A DNA stretch of 51,414 nucleotides, taken from positions 1 through 51,414 of the forward strand of contig CALFJA010000082.1 in assembly GCA_937877605.1 (NCBI GenBank), given 5' to 3'. Positions within the stretch are counted from its first letter, which is position 1. The number at the start of each line of letters is the position of its first letter. The position numbers and the translations under genes are program-made. Shown here piece after piece: positions 8,204 through 15,935 of the stretch. Below the pieces are notes generated by a model. The model searched no databases. It saw nothing but the letters and a program-made list of their open reading frames with translations, and was not told where the DNA came from. The DNA is from an uncultured Prevotellaceae bacterium. Its GTDB lineage: Bacteria > Bacteroidota > Bacteroidia > Bacteroidales > Bacteroidaceae.

Positions 8204-8324
8204 TCTATTTTATCATTATGCGTGATCTTGAGAATAGAGTCTTTTCCCTTTATCCTTCAAGACATACCATAGGTGCTCTTAGTTTTTTTCGTATTTTTGC
8301 AAAAGAAAACAAACTGACCGCCCA

Positions 8325-9968
8325 ATGACAAATCGCTTGTATTGTGTTCTGATAGCATGCATGTTGCTACCCGTCAAAGTTCTGCCTGCAACCATCGATT
8401 CCCTCTTCCGCAAGGTGGTGGTTTCCTCTTCGTTGGATTACCGGCTTGCCAATCAGCTACTTGTTGCACTTGATGCAGAGGGGGTCACCGATTCCCTCAT
8501 TGTTTTTGACCGTCATCAGAGATCCGACAAGGTCCGTCAAGAAATCTGCTACTACATGGGATTGTTTTACAACAACACCTATCGTCCAGTTCAAGCTGCT
8601 GATGCATTTACACAAGCTGTCGGATATGCCCAACTTACGCATGACATACGCCGGGAAGCCGAATGCTTATCGGCAGCAGCAGTACAATATCACAAGATGG
8701 GGAATTTTGAGCATGCTATCGACCGTTGCGTCAAGGCACTGCGCATCGACAGCTTACTACGCGACACCGTTGGTCTCAGCTGCGATCTGAACATACTATC
8801 AGGCATCAATCTTTCTGCTGGCCATACAGACGATGCCTTACGCTATATTATGAAAGCTATCGAATGGGAGAAGCTGCGAGCCAATCCAACGCAGATTGCC
8901 ATCCGCTATGGTTCAGCAGCAGAGATTCTCAACAAGAAAGGCGACACCCGGCAGGCCCTGCATTATGCCACTCTGGCCTATGAGGCAGACAAGCGTGCAG
9001 GCAATGCTATAGGTGTGGCTCGCCGGATGTCGCAAATGGCAGATATTTATTCACATCTGCAGGATTACGATGCTGCCCGTCGCTATTACGAACGGGCCAT
9101 CGACACACTGGAAGCCCACCACGAATTGCATTCTCTGTCTATTGACTATCGCTTATTAGGCAATGTCTTGCAGATGCAAGGCAAACATCAGGAGGCTATC
9201 CGGAATTATCTGCGAGCCGAGGAATTAGCCCGTCAGACAGGCAATCGCTTCTTTCTCAGCCTGGTAGCCCGTTCCATGGCGAAAAGCCATCAGGCCCTAG
9301 GGCATACCACCCAAGCATTCGAATACCTTCAACTTGCGCTCGAATTGGGCGATAGCCTGCACAGTGAAAAAATAGAACAGATGGCAGCAGATTTCCGTAC
9401 ACAGTTTGAACTTCAGGAAGAACACGAGCATAGCAGGCAGCAACAAAGCCTTGTTACCACCCAACAATATGTGATAGTATTATTATCGGTGTTATTGATA
9501 GCCTTCATCTTTTGCCTTTATACAGGCATGCGTTTTTGCGATGTCAAAGACCTGCGCTACTCCAATATCGACTATGCCAACAAACTCCTGCGCTTTGAAC
9601 AGGACAAGACTAAAGGGCACTCTGCCCGTAGTTGGGTCACCATCCCCCTCAATGATGGACTTATTCATCTGGTAGGCAGACCAAAAGAAGGAGAGACAAA
9701 GGAATCACTCGTTTTCAACCTCCCATCATACGAAAGCTGCTGCAAGTCCGTTAAGCGGTGGGTGAAGCATGCCGGCATTGACAAGCATATTAGTTGGCAT
9801 TGCGCTCGCCACTCCTTTGCTGTGAACATACTCAACAACGGTGCTAATATCAAGACCGTTGCCAGCCTTCTCGGCCATAGCGGCTTGAAGCACACTGAGA
9901 AATACACCCGTGCCGTTGACAAGTTGAAAGAGGATGCCATCAACAGCCTGCCAGCACTCAACCTATAG
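8325..9968 (+). CDS. Chimera: TPR signalling protein N-terminus joined to a tyrosine recombinase catalytic domain
   Basis: The 547-aa frame combines two unrelated families. Residues 1-22 are a signal peptide. About 60-370 are tetratricopeptide repeats (for example YDAARRYYERAIDTLE and HQEAIRNYLRAEELAR), followed by a membrane helix (VIVLLSVLLIAFIF). This is the sensor half of a Bacteroidota TPR regulator, which would normally continue into a HTH or kinase domain. Instead, from about residue 393, the sequence is the C-terminal domain of a CTnDOT/NBU-type integrase: CLYTGMRFCDVKDL (catalytic Arg), TKGHSARS (Lys), HCARHSF (His, Arg), LLGHSGLKHTEKYTR (His, Tyr). The N-terminal ~200 residues of the integrase are missing. 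The join near 9500-9515 falls where both families can read AFIFC. As built, the recombinase part would sit behind a membrane anchor and is unlikely to work. It is best read as the left edge of the island. Confidence 0.85.
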   Translation: MTNRLYCVLIACMLLPVKVLPATIDSLFRKVVVSSSLDYRLANQLLVALDAEGVTDSLIVFDRHQRSDKVRQEICYYMGLFYNNTYRPVQAADAFTQAVGYAQLTHDIRREAECLSAAAVQYHKMGNFEHAIDRCVKALRIDSLLRDTVGLSCDLNILSGINLSAGHTDDALRYIMKAIEWEKLRANPTQIAIRYGSAAEILNKKGDTRQALHYATLAYEADKRAGNAIGVARRMSQMADIYSHLQDYDAARRYYERAIDTLEAHHELHSLSIDYRLLGNVLQMQGKHQEAIRNYLRAEELARQTGNRFFLSLVARSMAKSHQALGHTTQAFEYLQLALELGDSLHSEKIEQMAADFRTQFELQEEHEHSRQQQSLVTTQQYVIVLLSVLLIAFIFCLYTGMRFCDVKDLRYSNIDYANKLLRFEQDKTKGHSARSWVTIPLNDGLIHLVGRPKEGETKESLVFNLPSYESCCKSVKRWVKHAGIDKHISWHCARHSFAVNILNNGANIKTVASLLGHSGLKHTEKYTRAVDKLKEDAINSLPALNL

Positions 9969-10249
9969 CATTGATTCTTTTACTGGCGAAAAGAGAAGAT
10001 ATTTTTTCCTTTCGCCAGCAAACATCATTGTTCTGGCAAAAGAAAAATAAGTTTAGTCCACATTGCGCAAATATAGCAAAAGTACGGACTAAATGCGAAC
10101 AATATAGAAGTAAAATTGCGTAATCGGCAATAAAATAGATATACTATTTCAAAAAAAATCAACAATGTGCACGTAATGTCATGAATTATTAGTATATTTG
10201 CATCTGAATTTTAAAGTTTACCCGAATTATCATATAAACAATGATGATT
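9969..10249. other. Non-coding left flank of the restriction island with two inverted repeats
   Basis: This 280-bp AT-rich stretch holds two inverted repeats. CTGGCGAAA (9983-9991) pairs with TTTCGCCAG (10010-10018) around a loop containing TTTTTT, and may be a terminator for the chimera. TTTAGTCC (10052-10059) pairs with GGACTAAA (10086-10093) across 26 bp. A -7-like TATATTTG at 10193-10200 could start the lipoprotein transcript. No coding sequence is seen. Confidence 0.5.
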
Positions 10250-10870
10250 ATGAAGAAAATCTTTTATTTGGCACTTGTTGCCATTGTTATGGTTGCCTGT
10301 GGGCAGTCACAAGAACAAAAGGCAGAGTCTCTCATCAAGGAAAACTTGAAAAAGTCGCTCTTCAAACCTGAAACATACAAATCGGTTGAAACAAAAGTGG
10401 ATAGTGCTTTTGCGCCATATGACGACCCTGCTTTTTTTGAGGAACTGGCAGAGTTGGGTAAGATGAATTCTGAATATGAGGAGCTAGAGTCGAAAGCGAA
10501 ACGCGCAAAGTCATCTATGGCGATTTGGAGTGGCCCATATATGTCGGCCTATGGCAGAAATGAATACCAAGAAGCAAAGTCAGAATACGAAGAAGCCAAT
10601 GCTAAATTAGAAAAACTGAAGACGAAAGGCAGAAAGCAATTTGAAAGAATTGCGAATATGCTACAAGAAAGTAATAAGTTTATTGGCTACAAGGCTGTAC
10701 ATAACTACCGTGCAGACAACAATGCTGGCAATACCTTGATTGGCAATACCATTTTCTTTATTGACAAGAACTTTGAGGAGATTACTTATTCAATGGAGGT
10801 TGATGAATACAACCAAATACAGGAGGCTATCAGCAGTTTCAAGGAGCAAATAGAGGAAAAGGACGAATAG
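10250..10870 (+). CDS. Uncharacterised lipoprotein with coiled-coil region
   Basis: The 206-aa product starts with MKKIFYLALVAIVMVACGQ, a lipoprotein signal with lipobox VMVAC, so it should be anchored in the outer or inner membrane. I prefer the ATG at 10250 over those at 10241 and 10244 because the basic residues then directly precede the hydrophobic core. The middle section (about residues 70-145) is Glu/Lys/Ala-rich and predicted by eye to be coiled coil. The C-terminal part contains VHNYRADNNAGNTLIGNTIFFIDKN, which looks like a small beta domain. The family is unknown to me, but this resembles lipoproteins carried as cargo on Bacteroidota elements. It stops 2 bp before the start of the HNH gene, suggesting one transcript. 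Confidence 0.7.
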   Translation: MKKIFYLALVAIVMVACGQSQEQKAESLIKENLKKSLFKPETYKSVETKVDSAFAPYDDPAFFEELAELGKMNSEYEELESKAKRAKSSMAIWSGPYMSAYGRNEYQEAKSEYEEANAKLEKLKTKGRKQFERIANMLQESNKFIGYKAVHNYRADNNAGNTLIGNTIFFIDKNFEEITYSMEVDEYNQIQEAISSFKEQIEEKDE

Positions 10871-10872
10871 TT

Positions 10873-11868
10873 ATGGTGAGCGTTGATGAATTCAATGAGG
10901 TCAAAGACTGCATTTATAAGGACGAACACTATTCGGCACGTGACAATGGAGCTGTAATGCGGCATCCACGTGAAGGTAAGCGCCTTCGTAAAGATGACAA
11001 TATTTGGACTTTTGGAAAGCCAAACGAGAAAACTGGATATATGGAAATTGCAGGGCAAAGGGTTCACAGAATAGTGGCTTTTGCTTTTCTTGGAGATCCA
11101 CCGACTGAGCAGTATGTTGTTGATCACATCGATACCAATCGACGTAACAATCGTCCAGAGAACTTGCGATGGTTAACACGGTTGGAAAACGCTTTGAACA
11201 ATCCAATTACTCGTGCAAGAATAGAAAATCTTTGTGGCAGTATAGAAGTGTTCCTTGCCGACCCGTCAGTCTTGCGAGGACATGAAAAGATTGACCCGAA
11301 TTTTAATTGGATGCGGACTGTTTCACCAGAAGAAGCCCGTGCATCGCTAGAGCGATTGACAAACTGGGCAAAAGAGCATCCGAATCCACAAGGAGGCAGT
11401 CTTGGTGAGTGGGTATTTCAAGAGCGGAAACAAGATAGCAGACCTTATATCCCTTTACATTATCAACAACCAGAGCCAGTAGAGCCTGGACCTGTAGACA
11501 CGTCTCCCGTTGAGATAAAATCGCTAACACCTAATGCCATACAATTAGACTGGAAGCATCCAGTAGAATTCCCATGCTGTCCCCAGGAGGTTACAGACAA
11601 ACCGCTTGAAACATATTATGTAAATTTGAAAGAGGGCAAAGTTTTTAGTAAGAATAGTTTTGGAGAATCAACAATTTTAAAATATGGTTTGATAAACTCC
11701 GAAACACTTTGGGTTATGTGCAATATTAGTATTGGCTGGAAGACTCATGCTATTACTAAGATAACATACAAAGAAGGATTATTCTATCATGAAAATATGG
11801 GAGTCTACGATATAGGAGATGACTCTGAAGAATTATTTGATGATATACTTCAACGAAATCTTAATTAG
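10873..11868 (+). CDS. HNH endonuclease (NUMOD/HNH_3-like) of the restriction island
   Basis: The 331-aa protein carries an HNH_3 module at about residues 50-120: HRIVAFAFLG, VVDHIDTNRRNNRPENLRWL and TRLENALNN, in the order seen in homing-type and phage HNH nucleases. The catalytic Asp-His, Asn and Asn are visible. The C-terminal half has a proline-rich linker (QQPEPVEPGPVDTSP, about 195-210) and a separate beta-rich domain containing ETYYVNLKEGKVFSKNSFG. It precedes an XRE regulator and the restriction-modification genes on the same strand with short gaps, which suggests a part in the same defence locus. It could equally be an independent homing-type nuclease carried along. Confidence 0.75.
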   Translation: MVSVDEFNEVKDCIYKDEHYSARDNGAVMRHPREGKRLRKDDNIWTFGKPNEKTGYMEIAGQRVHRIVAFAFLGDPPTEQYVVDHIDTNRRNNRPENLRWLTRLENALNNPITRARIENLCGSIEVFLADPSVLRGHEKIDPNFNWMRTVSPEEARASLERLTNWAKEHPNPQGGSLGEWVFQERKQDSRPYIPLHYQQPEPVEPGPVDTSPVEIKSLTPNAIQLDWKHPVEFPCCPQEVTDKPLETYYVNLKEGKVFSKNSFGESTILKYGLINSETLWVMCNISIGWKTHAITKITYKEGLFYHENMGVYDIGDDSEELFDDILQRNLN

Positions 11869-11882
11869 AACTCTATATCACG

Positions 11883-12119
11883 ATGACAAAAAATTTAAAT
11901 AGGATAAAGGTTGTATTGGCTGACAGACAAAAGACAAATAAGTGGTTAGCTGAACAGTTGGGAAAAGACCCCGCAACGGTAAGCAAATGGTGCACAAACA
12001 GTTGTCAACCCTCTCTCGAAACACTTATGCAGATAGCCAAACTTCTTGATGTTCAAACTGATGATTTGCTGCGGTTAGATGAACTTCCAAAGATAGTGAA
12101 TCAGAGAGTGCAGAGTTAA
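11883..12119 (+). CDS. XRE-family HTH regulator, probable controller of the restriction genes
   Basis: The 78-aa product consists almost entirely of a Cro/C1-type helix-turn-helix: KTNKWLAEQLGKDPATVSKW with SLETLMQIAKLLDV. Small XRE proteins directly upstream of restriction-modification genes usually act as controller proteins that delay nuclease expression. This one sits 31 bp before the methylase-nuclease gene. It has a close paralogue at 20567-20782 at the far end of the island, sharing TNKWLAEQLG, TVSKWCTNS and QPSLET. The two may compete for the same operator. Confidence 0.85.
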   Translation: MTKNLNRIKVVLADRQKTNKWLAEQLGKDPATVSKWCTNSCQPSLETLMQIAKLLDVQTDDLLRLDELPKIVNQRVQS

Positions 12120-12150
12120 GCATTAAAAACGAAGAATAAAACCAATTATC

Positions 12151-14214
12151 ATGGCAAGCAGAAAGAAGCATAGCATAGAAGAGCGTGTAGAGGACTGGTG
12201 CAAACAGCAGTTCAAAGGACAAAAGTACTACACTAAGACCGAAAGCATCAATCCTGAAATTGAGGATGCACTTCGCAAGGCTCCAAGCAAAAAAGGCGGA
12301 TCTGGATCGAACTTTCCTGATATTAAATGCTTTATCCAAACCTCTTCAATGCGTCGCATTCCCGTAATGATTGAGGTGAAAGGGACGAAGGGCGACTTCA
12401 TCAAGCTTGATACCAATAACAATATCGAGAATAAAAAAAAGGACAATGAACCCAATTACACCAACATTGCCAAGTATGCTGTGAATGGTGCGATACACTA
12501 TGCTCATGCAATTTTAAACTTCACCGAGAGTTATAAGGAAGTGGTTGCTATTGGTGTAAATGGTTTCGAAGATACTTGTGGATTGACAACTGAAATAGGG
12601 GTTTACTATGTATCTAAAGACAATTTGTTTGTACCTAAACGCGTAGGTGACTTCTCTGACCTGTCGTTTCTACTCAATGACAATGTTGAAGAGTTCATAC
12701 GCAGAGTTGACGAATTAGAGCTGACCGATGAAGAAATAGAAAACAAGAAACTCGAACTAGAAGATGACATCGAGCGCAAACTTAAGACATTGAACCAGAA
12801 GATGCATGATGAGTTGAGTATTGAGGTTGGCTCTCGTGTAAAACTAATAGCAGGTCTTGTTATGGCAGGACTAGGTGTTCCAGGTAAGGTGGCCCCACTG
12901 AAAATTGAAGATCTCAATGGCGAGATAAGCGATGAGGACAACGATGGAGCCAAGGTGATGCGCAAAATCTCGTCCTATCTAAAAGAGAAGCATCTGCCAA
13001 AAGAGAAAATTGAAATGATAAAGAGTGTGCTAAGCGTCGTCTTTGTACACTCCAAACTAGCAGAACCGGTAAATGGAGAGAGCAAACTGCATACGCTGTA
13101 TAAAGACATCAAACAGGACATCATGCCTTTCCTCACTGGCGAGCTACATAATATTGACTTCACAGGACGTCTGTTCAACATACTTAATGAGTGGGTGGAC
13201 GTGCCAGACGGAGCAGAGAATGATGTAGTGCTTACTCCGCGTTATGTCACACAGATGATGGCTCGACTCTGCAAGGTCAATAAGGACAGTTTCGTCTGGG
13301 ATTTTGCCACTGGCTCTGCTGGATTCCTCATCTCGGCCATGAATCTGATGATTGCAGATGCGAAAGCCAAAATCAATAGCCCCAAGGAGCGTGACACCAA
13401 GATCCTAAAGATTAAGATGGAACAACTGCTTGGCATAGAGAAACTTCCCGATATTTATCTTTTGGCTGTGCTCAACATGATTCTGATGCAGGACGGAAGC
13501 GCTAACATAATCCATGCCGATTCACTGACGCAGTTCCAAGGCAACTATGAACAAGGTGAACATAAGGGAGAACCATTCCCTGCAACGGTGTTTCTGCTCA
13601 ATCCACCTTATTCTGCCGAAGGCAAGGGCTTTGTATTCGTCCGTCGTGCTCTACAGATGATGAACGACCAAAACCGTCATGGACATGCTGCCATCTTGAT
13701 ACAGGAGAATGCCGGTAGTGGCAACGGACTGCCTTTCACCAAGGAGATTCTGGAGAACAACACGTTGCTGGCTTCTATCAAGATGAGTGACATCTTCTGC
13801 GGAAAAGCAAGTGTTCAGACGGCTGTATATGTTTTTGAGGTTGGCACGCCGCACGAAGTGGATAGTACAGTAAAATTCATCGACTTCACCAACGACGGAT
13901 ATACTCGTCAGAACCGCAAGAAATCGAGTCAAAGTGTAAATCTGCGCGATACGGATAATGCGAAGGAACGTTACGATGAAGTAGTACGACTGGTGAATCA
14001 TCGTGGTTCTGTTGATGGCATATTGAATTATCTTCAGGGGTGCTATGTTGAGGACACCATTACACTTGACGGTAACGACTGGACCTATAGTCAACACCGC
14101 AAGATTGACACACGGCCCACGGAAGAAGATTTTCGAAAAGTAGTGAAAGACTATCTAGCCTGGAAAGTATCTGAAATCATCAAGCAGGATGGAGAGAATG
14201 GCCTGGGAAAATAG
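12151..14214 (+). CDS. BcgI-like restriction-methylation subunit (PD-(D/E)XK nuclease plus N6-adenine methylase)
   Basis: The 687-aa protein joins cleavage and methylation in one chain. An N-terminal nuclease has D57 in NFPDIKCF and E75/K77 in VMIEVKG, the PD-(D/E)XK arrangement. A helical linker follows (about 190-370, like the N-terminal HsdM bundle). The methylase core has motif I, WDFATGSAGFL (about 383-393), and motif IV, NPPYSAEG (about 483), giving an amino-N6-adenine methyltransferase. Length and order match RM.BcgIA-type Type IIB/IIG enzymes, which need a separate specificity protein. That protein follows immediately downstream. Alternatives are a Type I HsdM with an extra nuclease domain, but no hsdR is present, which favours the self-contained type. 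Composition is AT-rich relative to core genes. Confidence 0.87.
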   Translation: MASRKKHSIEERVEDWCKQQFKGQKYYTKTESINPEIEDALRKAPSKKGGSGSNFPDIKCFIQTSSMRRIPVMIEVKGTKGDFIKLDTNNNIENKKKDNEPNYTNIAKYAVNGAIHYAHAILNFTESYKEVVAIGVNGFEDTCGLTTEIGVYYVSKDNLFVPKRVGDFSDLSFLLNDNVEEFIRRVDELELTDEEIENKKLELEDDIERKLKTLNQKMHDELSIEVGSRVKLIAGLVMAGLGVPGKVAPLKIEDLNGEISDEDNDGAKVMRKISSYLKEKHLPKEKIEMIKSVLSVVFVHSKLAEPVNGESKLHTLYKDIKQDIMPFLTGELHNIDFTGRLFNILNEWVDVPDGAENDVVLTPRYVTQMMARLCKVNKDSFVWDFATGSAGFLISAMNLMIADAKAKINSPKERDTKILKIKMEQLLGIEKLPDIYLLAVLNMILMQDGSANIIHADSLTQFQGNYEQGEHKGEPFPATVFLLNPPYSAEGKGFVFVRRALQMMNDQNRHGHAAILIQENAGSGNGLPFTKEILENNTLLASIKMSDIFCGKASVQTAVYVFEVGTPHEVDSTVKFIDFTNDGYTRQNRKKSSQSVNLRDTDNAKERYDEVVRLVNHRGSVDGILNYLQGCYVEDTITLDGNDWTYSQHRKIDTRPTEEDFRKVVKDYLAWKVSEIIKQDGENGLGK

Positions 14215-14234
14215 ATAGCCTCCCTCTTGATAAT

Positions 14235-15926
14235 TTGGAAAAGAAATTTATTGAGAGCGGAGGCGAATATCGAAAATGCTTAGCATCAACTTTATTTGAA
14301 GTTAAAGGCAATCCCCAACTTGACAAAGACAGTTTTACGTTTAGCAAGGATTCCAAGTATCCTTACTTTACAAGAACTGTATTCAACAATGGAATACTTG
14401 GCTATGTTGACTATTTGGATGAAGAGCATCTAATCAAAGGTAATTCATTAGCAGTGGGCATGATGGGTATGCGCTTCTTTTATATGAAGCATGACTTCTA
14501 TGCAGGACAATTCACTAAGACAGCTTTTCCAATCTTTGATGGATTCAACGAATCTGTTGCATTATGGTTTATTTCGTGGTTTAACAAGTCAAGTGTCAAA
14601 TATCTCGGTCTTTTAGTCAGAGATTTTGAAAATGCATTCAATAATACCGAACTAATAGTTCCATATAAAGACGGAAAGGTTGCGGTTGATTATATCGAGT
14701 CGCGTATCCGCGAACTCGAAGAGTCGCGTATCCGCGAACTCGAAGAGTCGCGTATCCGCGAACTCGAAGCCTACCTCATCGCGGCAGGCTTCGAGGATTG
14801 CGCATTAACGCAATCCGAGCGCGATGCGCTAATGACTTTTAGAAATAGGAAGTTCGGTTATGTTTGTATAGGTGATTTATACGACAAAGTAAAACTTAAA
14901 AACAAGAAATTCAACAAACGCAGCGATTCGGCAAAAGAAAGGTCTAAAACATTTTCCATTCCGCTGGTAAACGCTAAACATGGCGATAATGGTATTATGT
15001 TCTATGGTCGCAATGAAGTATTTGACACGGTTTCTTCTTCTATCGCAATTATACAGAATGGGGCAGTTGCCACAGGAGATGTTTATCCACAGCCTGAACC
15101 TACGAGTGTCCTTTGGGATGCATATCTTATAAAATCCCTCACAGATTGTGACACTGAAAATTCCCTTTTCTACATTACGGCTGCCATAGAAAAAACAATA
15201 AAACTAAAATACAATTACGACAAGAAGGCAACTTGGGAACGTGTAAAAACAGAAAACATTTATCTGCCTATAAACGAACAAGGCAACATAGACTACGCTT
15301 TTATTGACGCTTATGTCAATGCCATTAAAAAGCAATGTATTACTGCATTGAAGAATGAAGTTGATAGAGAGCATAAAGCTTATGAGCGAGCAGTCAATGC
15401 TGAACCAACTGCAATGCATATACCCATAGTTAGAAACTATGAGGAGGTAGAATTTGAATCATTCTTAGCTGCCGAACCATTCGAGTGCTACAAATGGAAT
15501 CGTTTTGACCAAATTATTATAGATTTCTTTGGTGGAGATAAGACCATTCTTGTGGGTTGCAGCAAGAATAAGAAGCATCTAGGATGGATAGTTTCTCACA
15601 ATTTATATAATGTAAGATTAGGAGACACAAAAGGGTCGATGGCGGAATACCGCAACATGTTTGATCAGACCTCCTTACTTTTGCTTTATGACTTTAAGAG
15701 ACCGAATCAGATTTTTGCTTATGCAATAATTGCTCATAGCGAGATGAGCAAACAAGAACTGACGCAGATGGGATATCCTAATCCACAAAGAAAGAGTTAC
15801 ATGGTTTTTCAAATAGTTCCAATTGAAATAGATTTAACTCTTATCAAGAATCAACGTCTAATAGAAAAGTTGATAGAAATGAACCCGCCAAAAGACAAAG
15901 GAACTCCTGTTTTTATTGAACCATAA
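14235..15926 (+). CDS. Specificity (S) subunit, BcgIB-like, with an extra C-terminal domain
   Basis: The 563-aa product supplies target recognition for the upstream enzyme. TRD1 spans about residues 15-150 (for example YPYFTRTVFNNGILGYVDY). A helical spacer contains three copies of ESRIRELE (155-178). TRD2 follows (about 200-395, with SIPLVNAKHGDNGIMFYGR), then a second helix. About 165 further residues (from HIPIVRNYEEVEFESFLAAE) form a domain not present in classical S proteins, with IILVGCSKNKKHLGW-like strand patterns. I do not recognise it. The start is uncertain: the only conventional codon is TTG at 14235, while the frame stays open back to 14175 with plausible coding (GWREWPGKID). Translation may be coupled to the upstream gene, which ends at 14214. 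Confidence 0.82.
   Translation: MEKKFIESGGEYRKCLASTLFEVKGNPQLDKDSFTFSKDSKYPYFTRTVFNNGILGYVDYLDEEHLIKGNSLAVGMMGMRFFYMKHDFYAGQFTKTAFPIFDGFNESVALWFISWFNKSSVKYLGLLVRDFENAFNNTELIVPYKDGKVAVDYIESRIRELEESRIRELEESRIRELEAYLIAAGFEDCALTQSERDALMTFRNRKFGYVCIGDLYDKVKLKNKKFNKRSDSAKERSKTFSIPLVNAKHGDNGIMFYGRNEVFDTVSSSIAIIQNGAVATGDVYPQPEPTSVLWDAYLIKSLTDCDTENSLFYITAAIEKTIKLKYNYDKKATWERVKTENIYLPINEQGNIDYAFIDAYVNAIKKQCITALKNEVDREHKAYERAVNAEPTAMHIPIVRNYEEVEFESFLAAEPFECYKWNRFDQIIIDFFGGDKTILVGCSKNKKHLGWIVSHNLYNVRLGDTKGSMAEYRNMFDQTSLLLLYDFKRPNQIFAYAIIAHSEMSKQELTQMGYPNPQRKSYMVFQIVPIEIDLTLIKNQRLIEKLIEMNPPKDKGTPVFIEP
14697..14768 (+). repeat. Three perfect 24-bp tandem repeats in the S-subunit spacer
   Basis: Three identical 24-bp units at 14697-14720, 14721-14744 and 14745-14768 encode ESRIRELE three times in the helix between the two target recognition domains. 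Twenty-four bases keep the frame, so gain or loss of a unit changes spacer length without breaking the protein. In EcoR124I and EcoDXXI, known Type I S subunits, spacer repeat number sets the gap in the bipartite target. Confidence 0.95.
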
Positions 15927-15935
15927 AGAGTAAAA

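Noticed and set aside
12151..15926. Classical Type I restriction system
   Set aside because: There is no hsdR. The nuclease motif is in the methylase chain, which fits a BcgI-like enzyme better.
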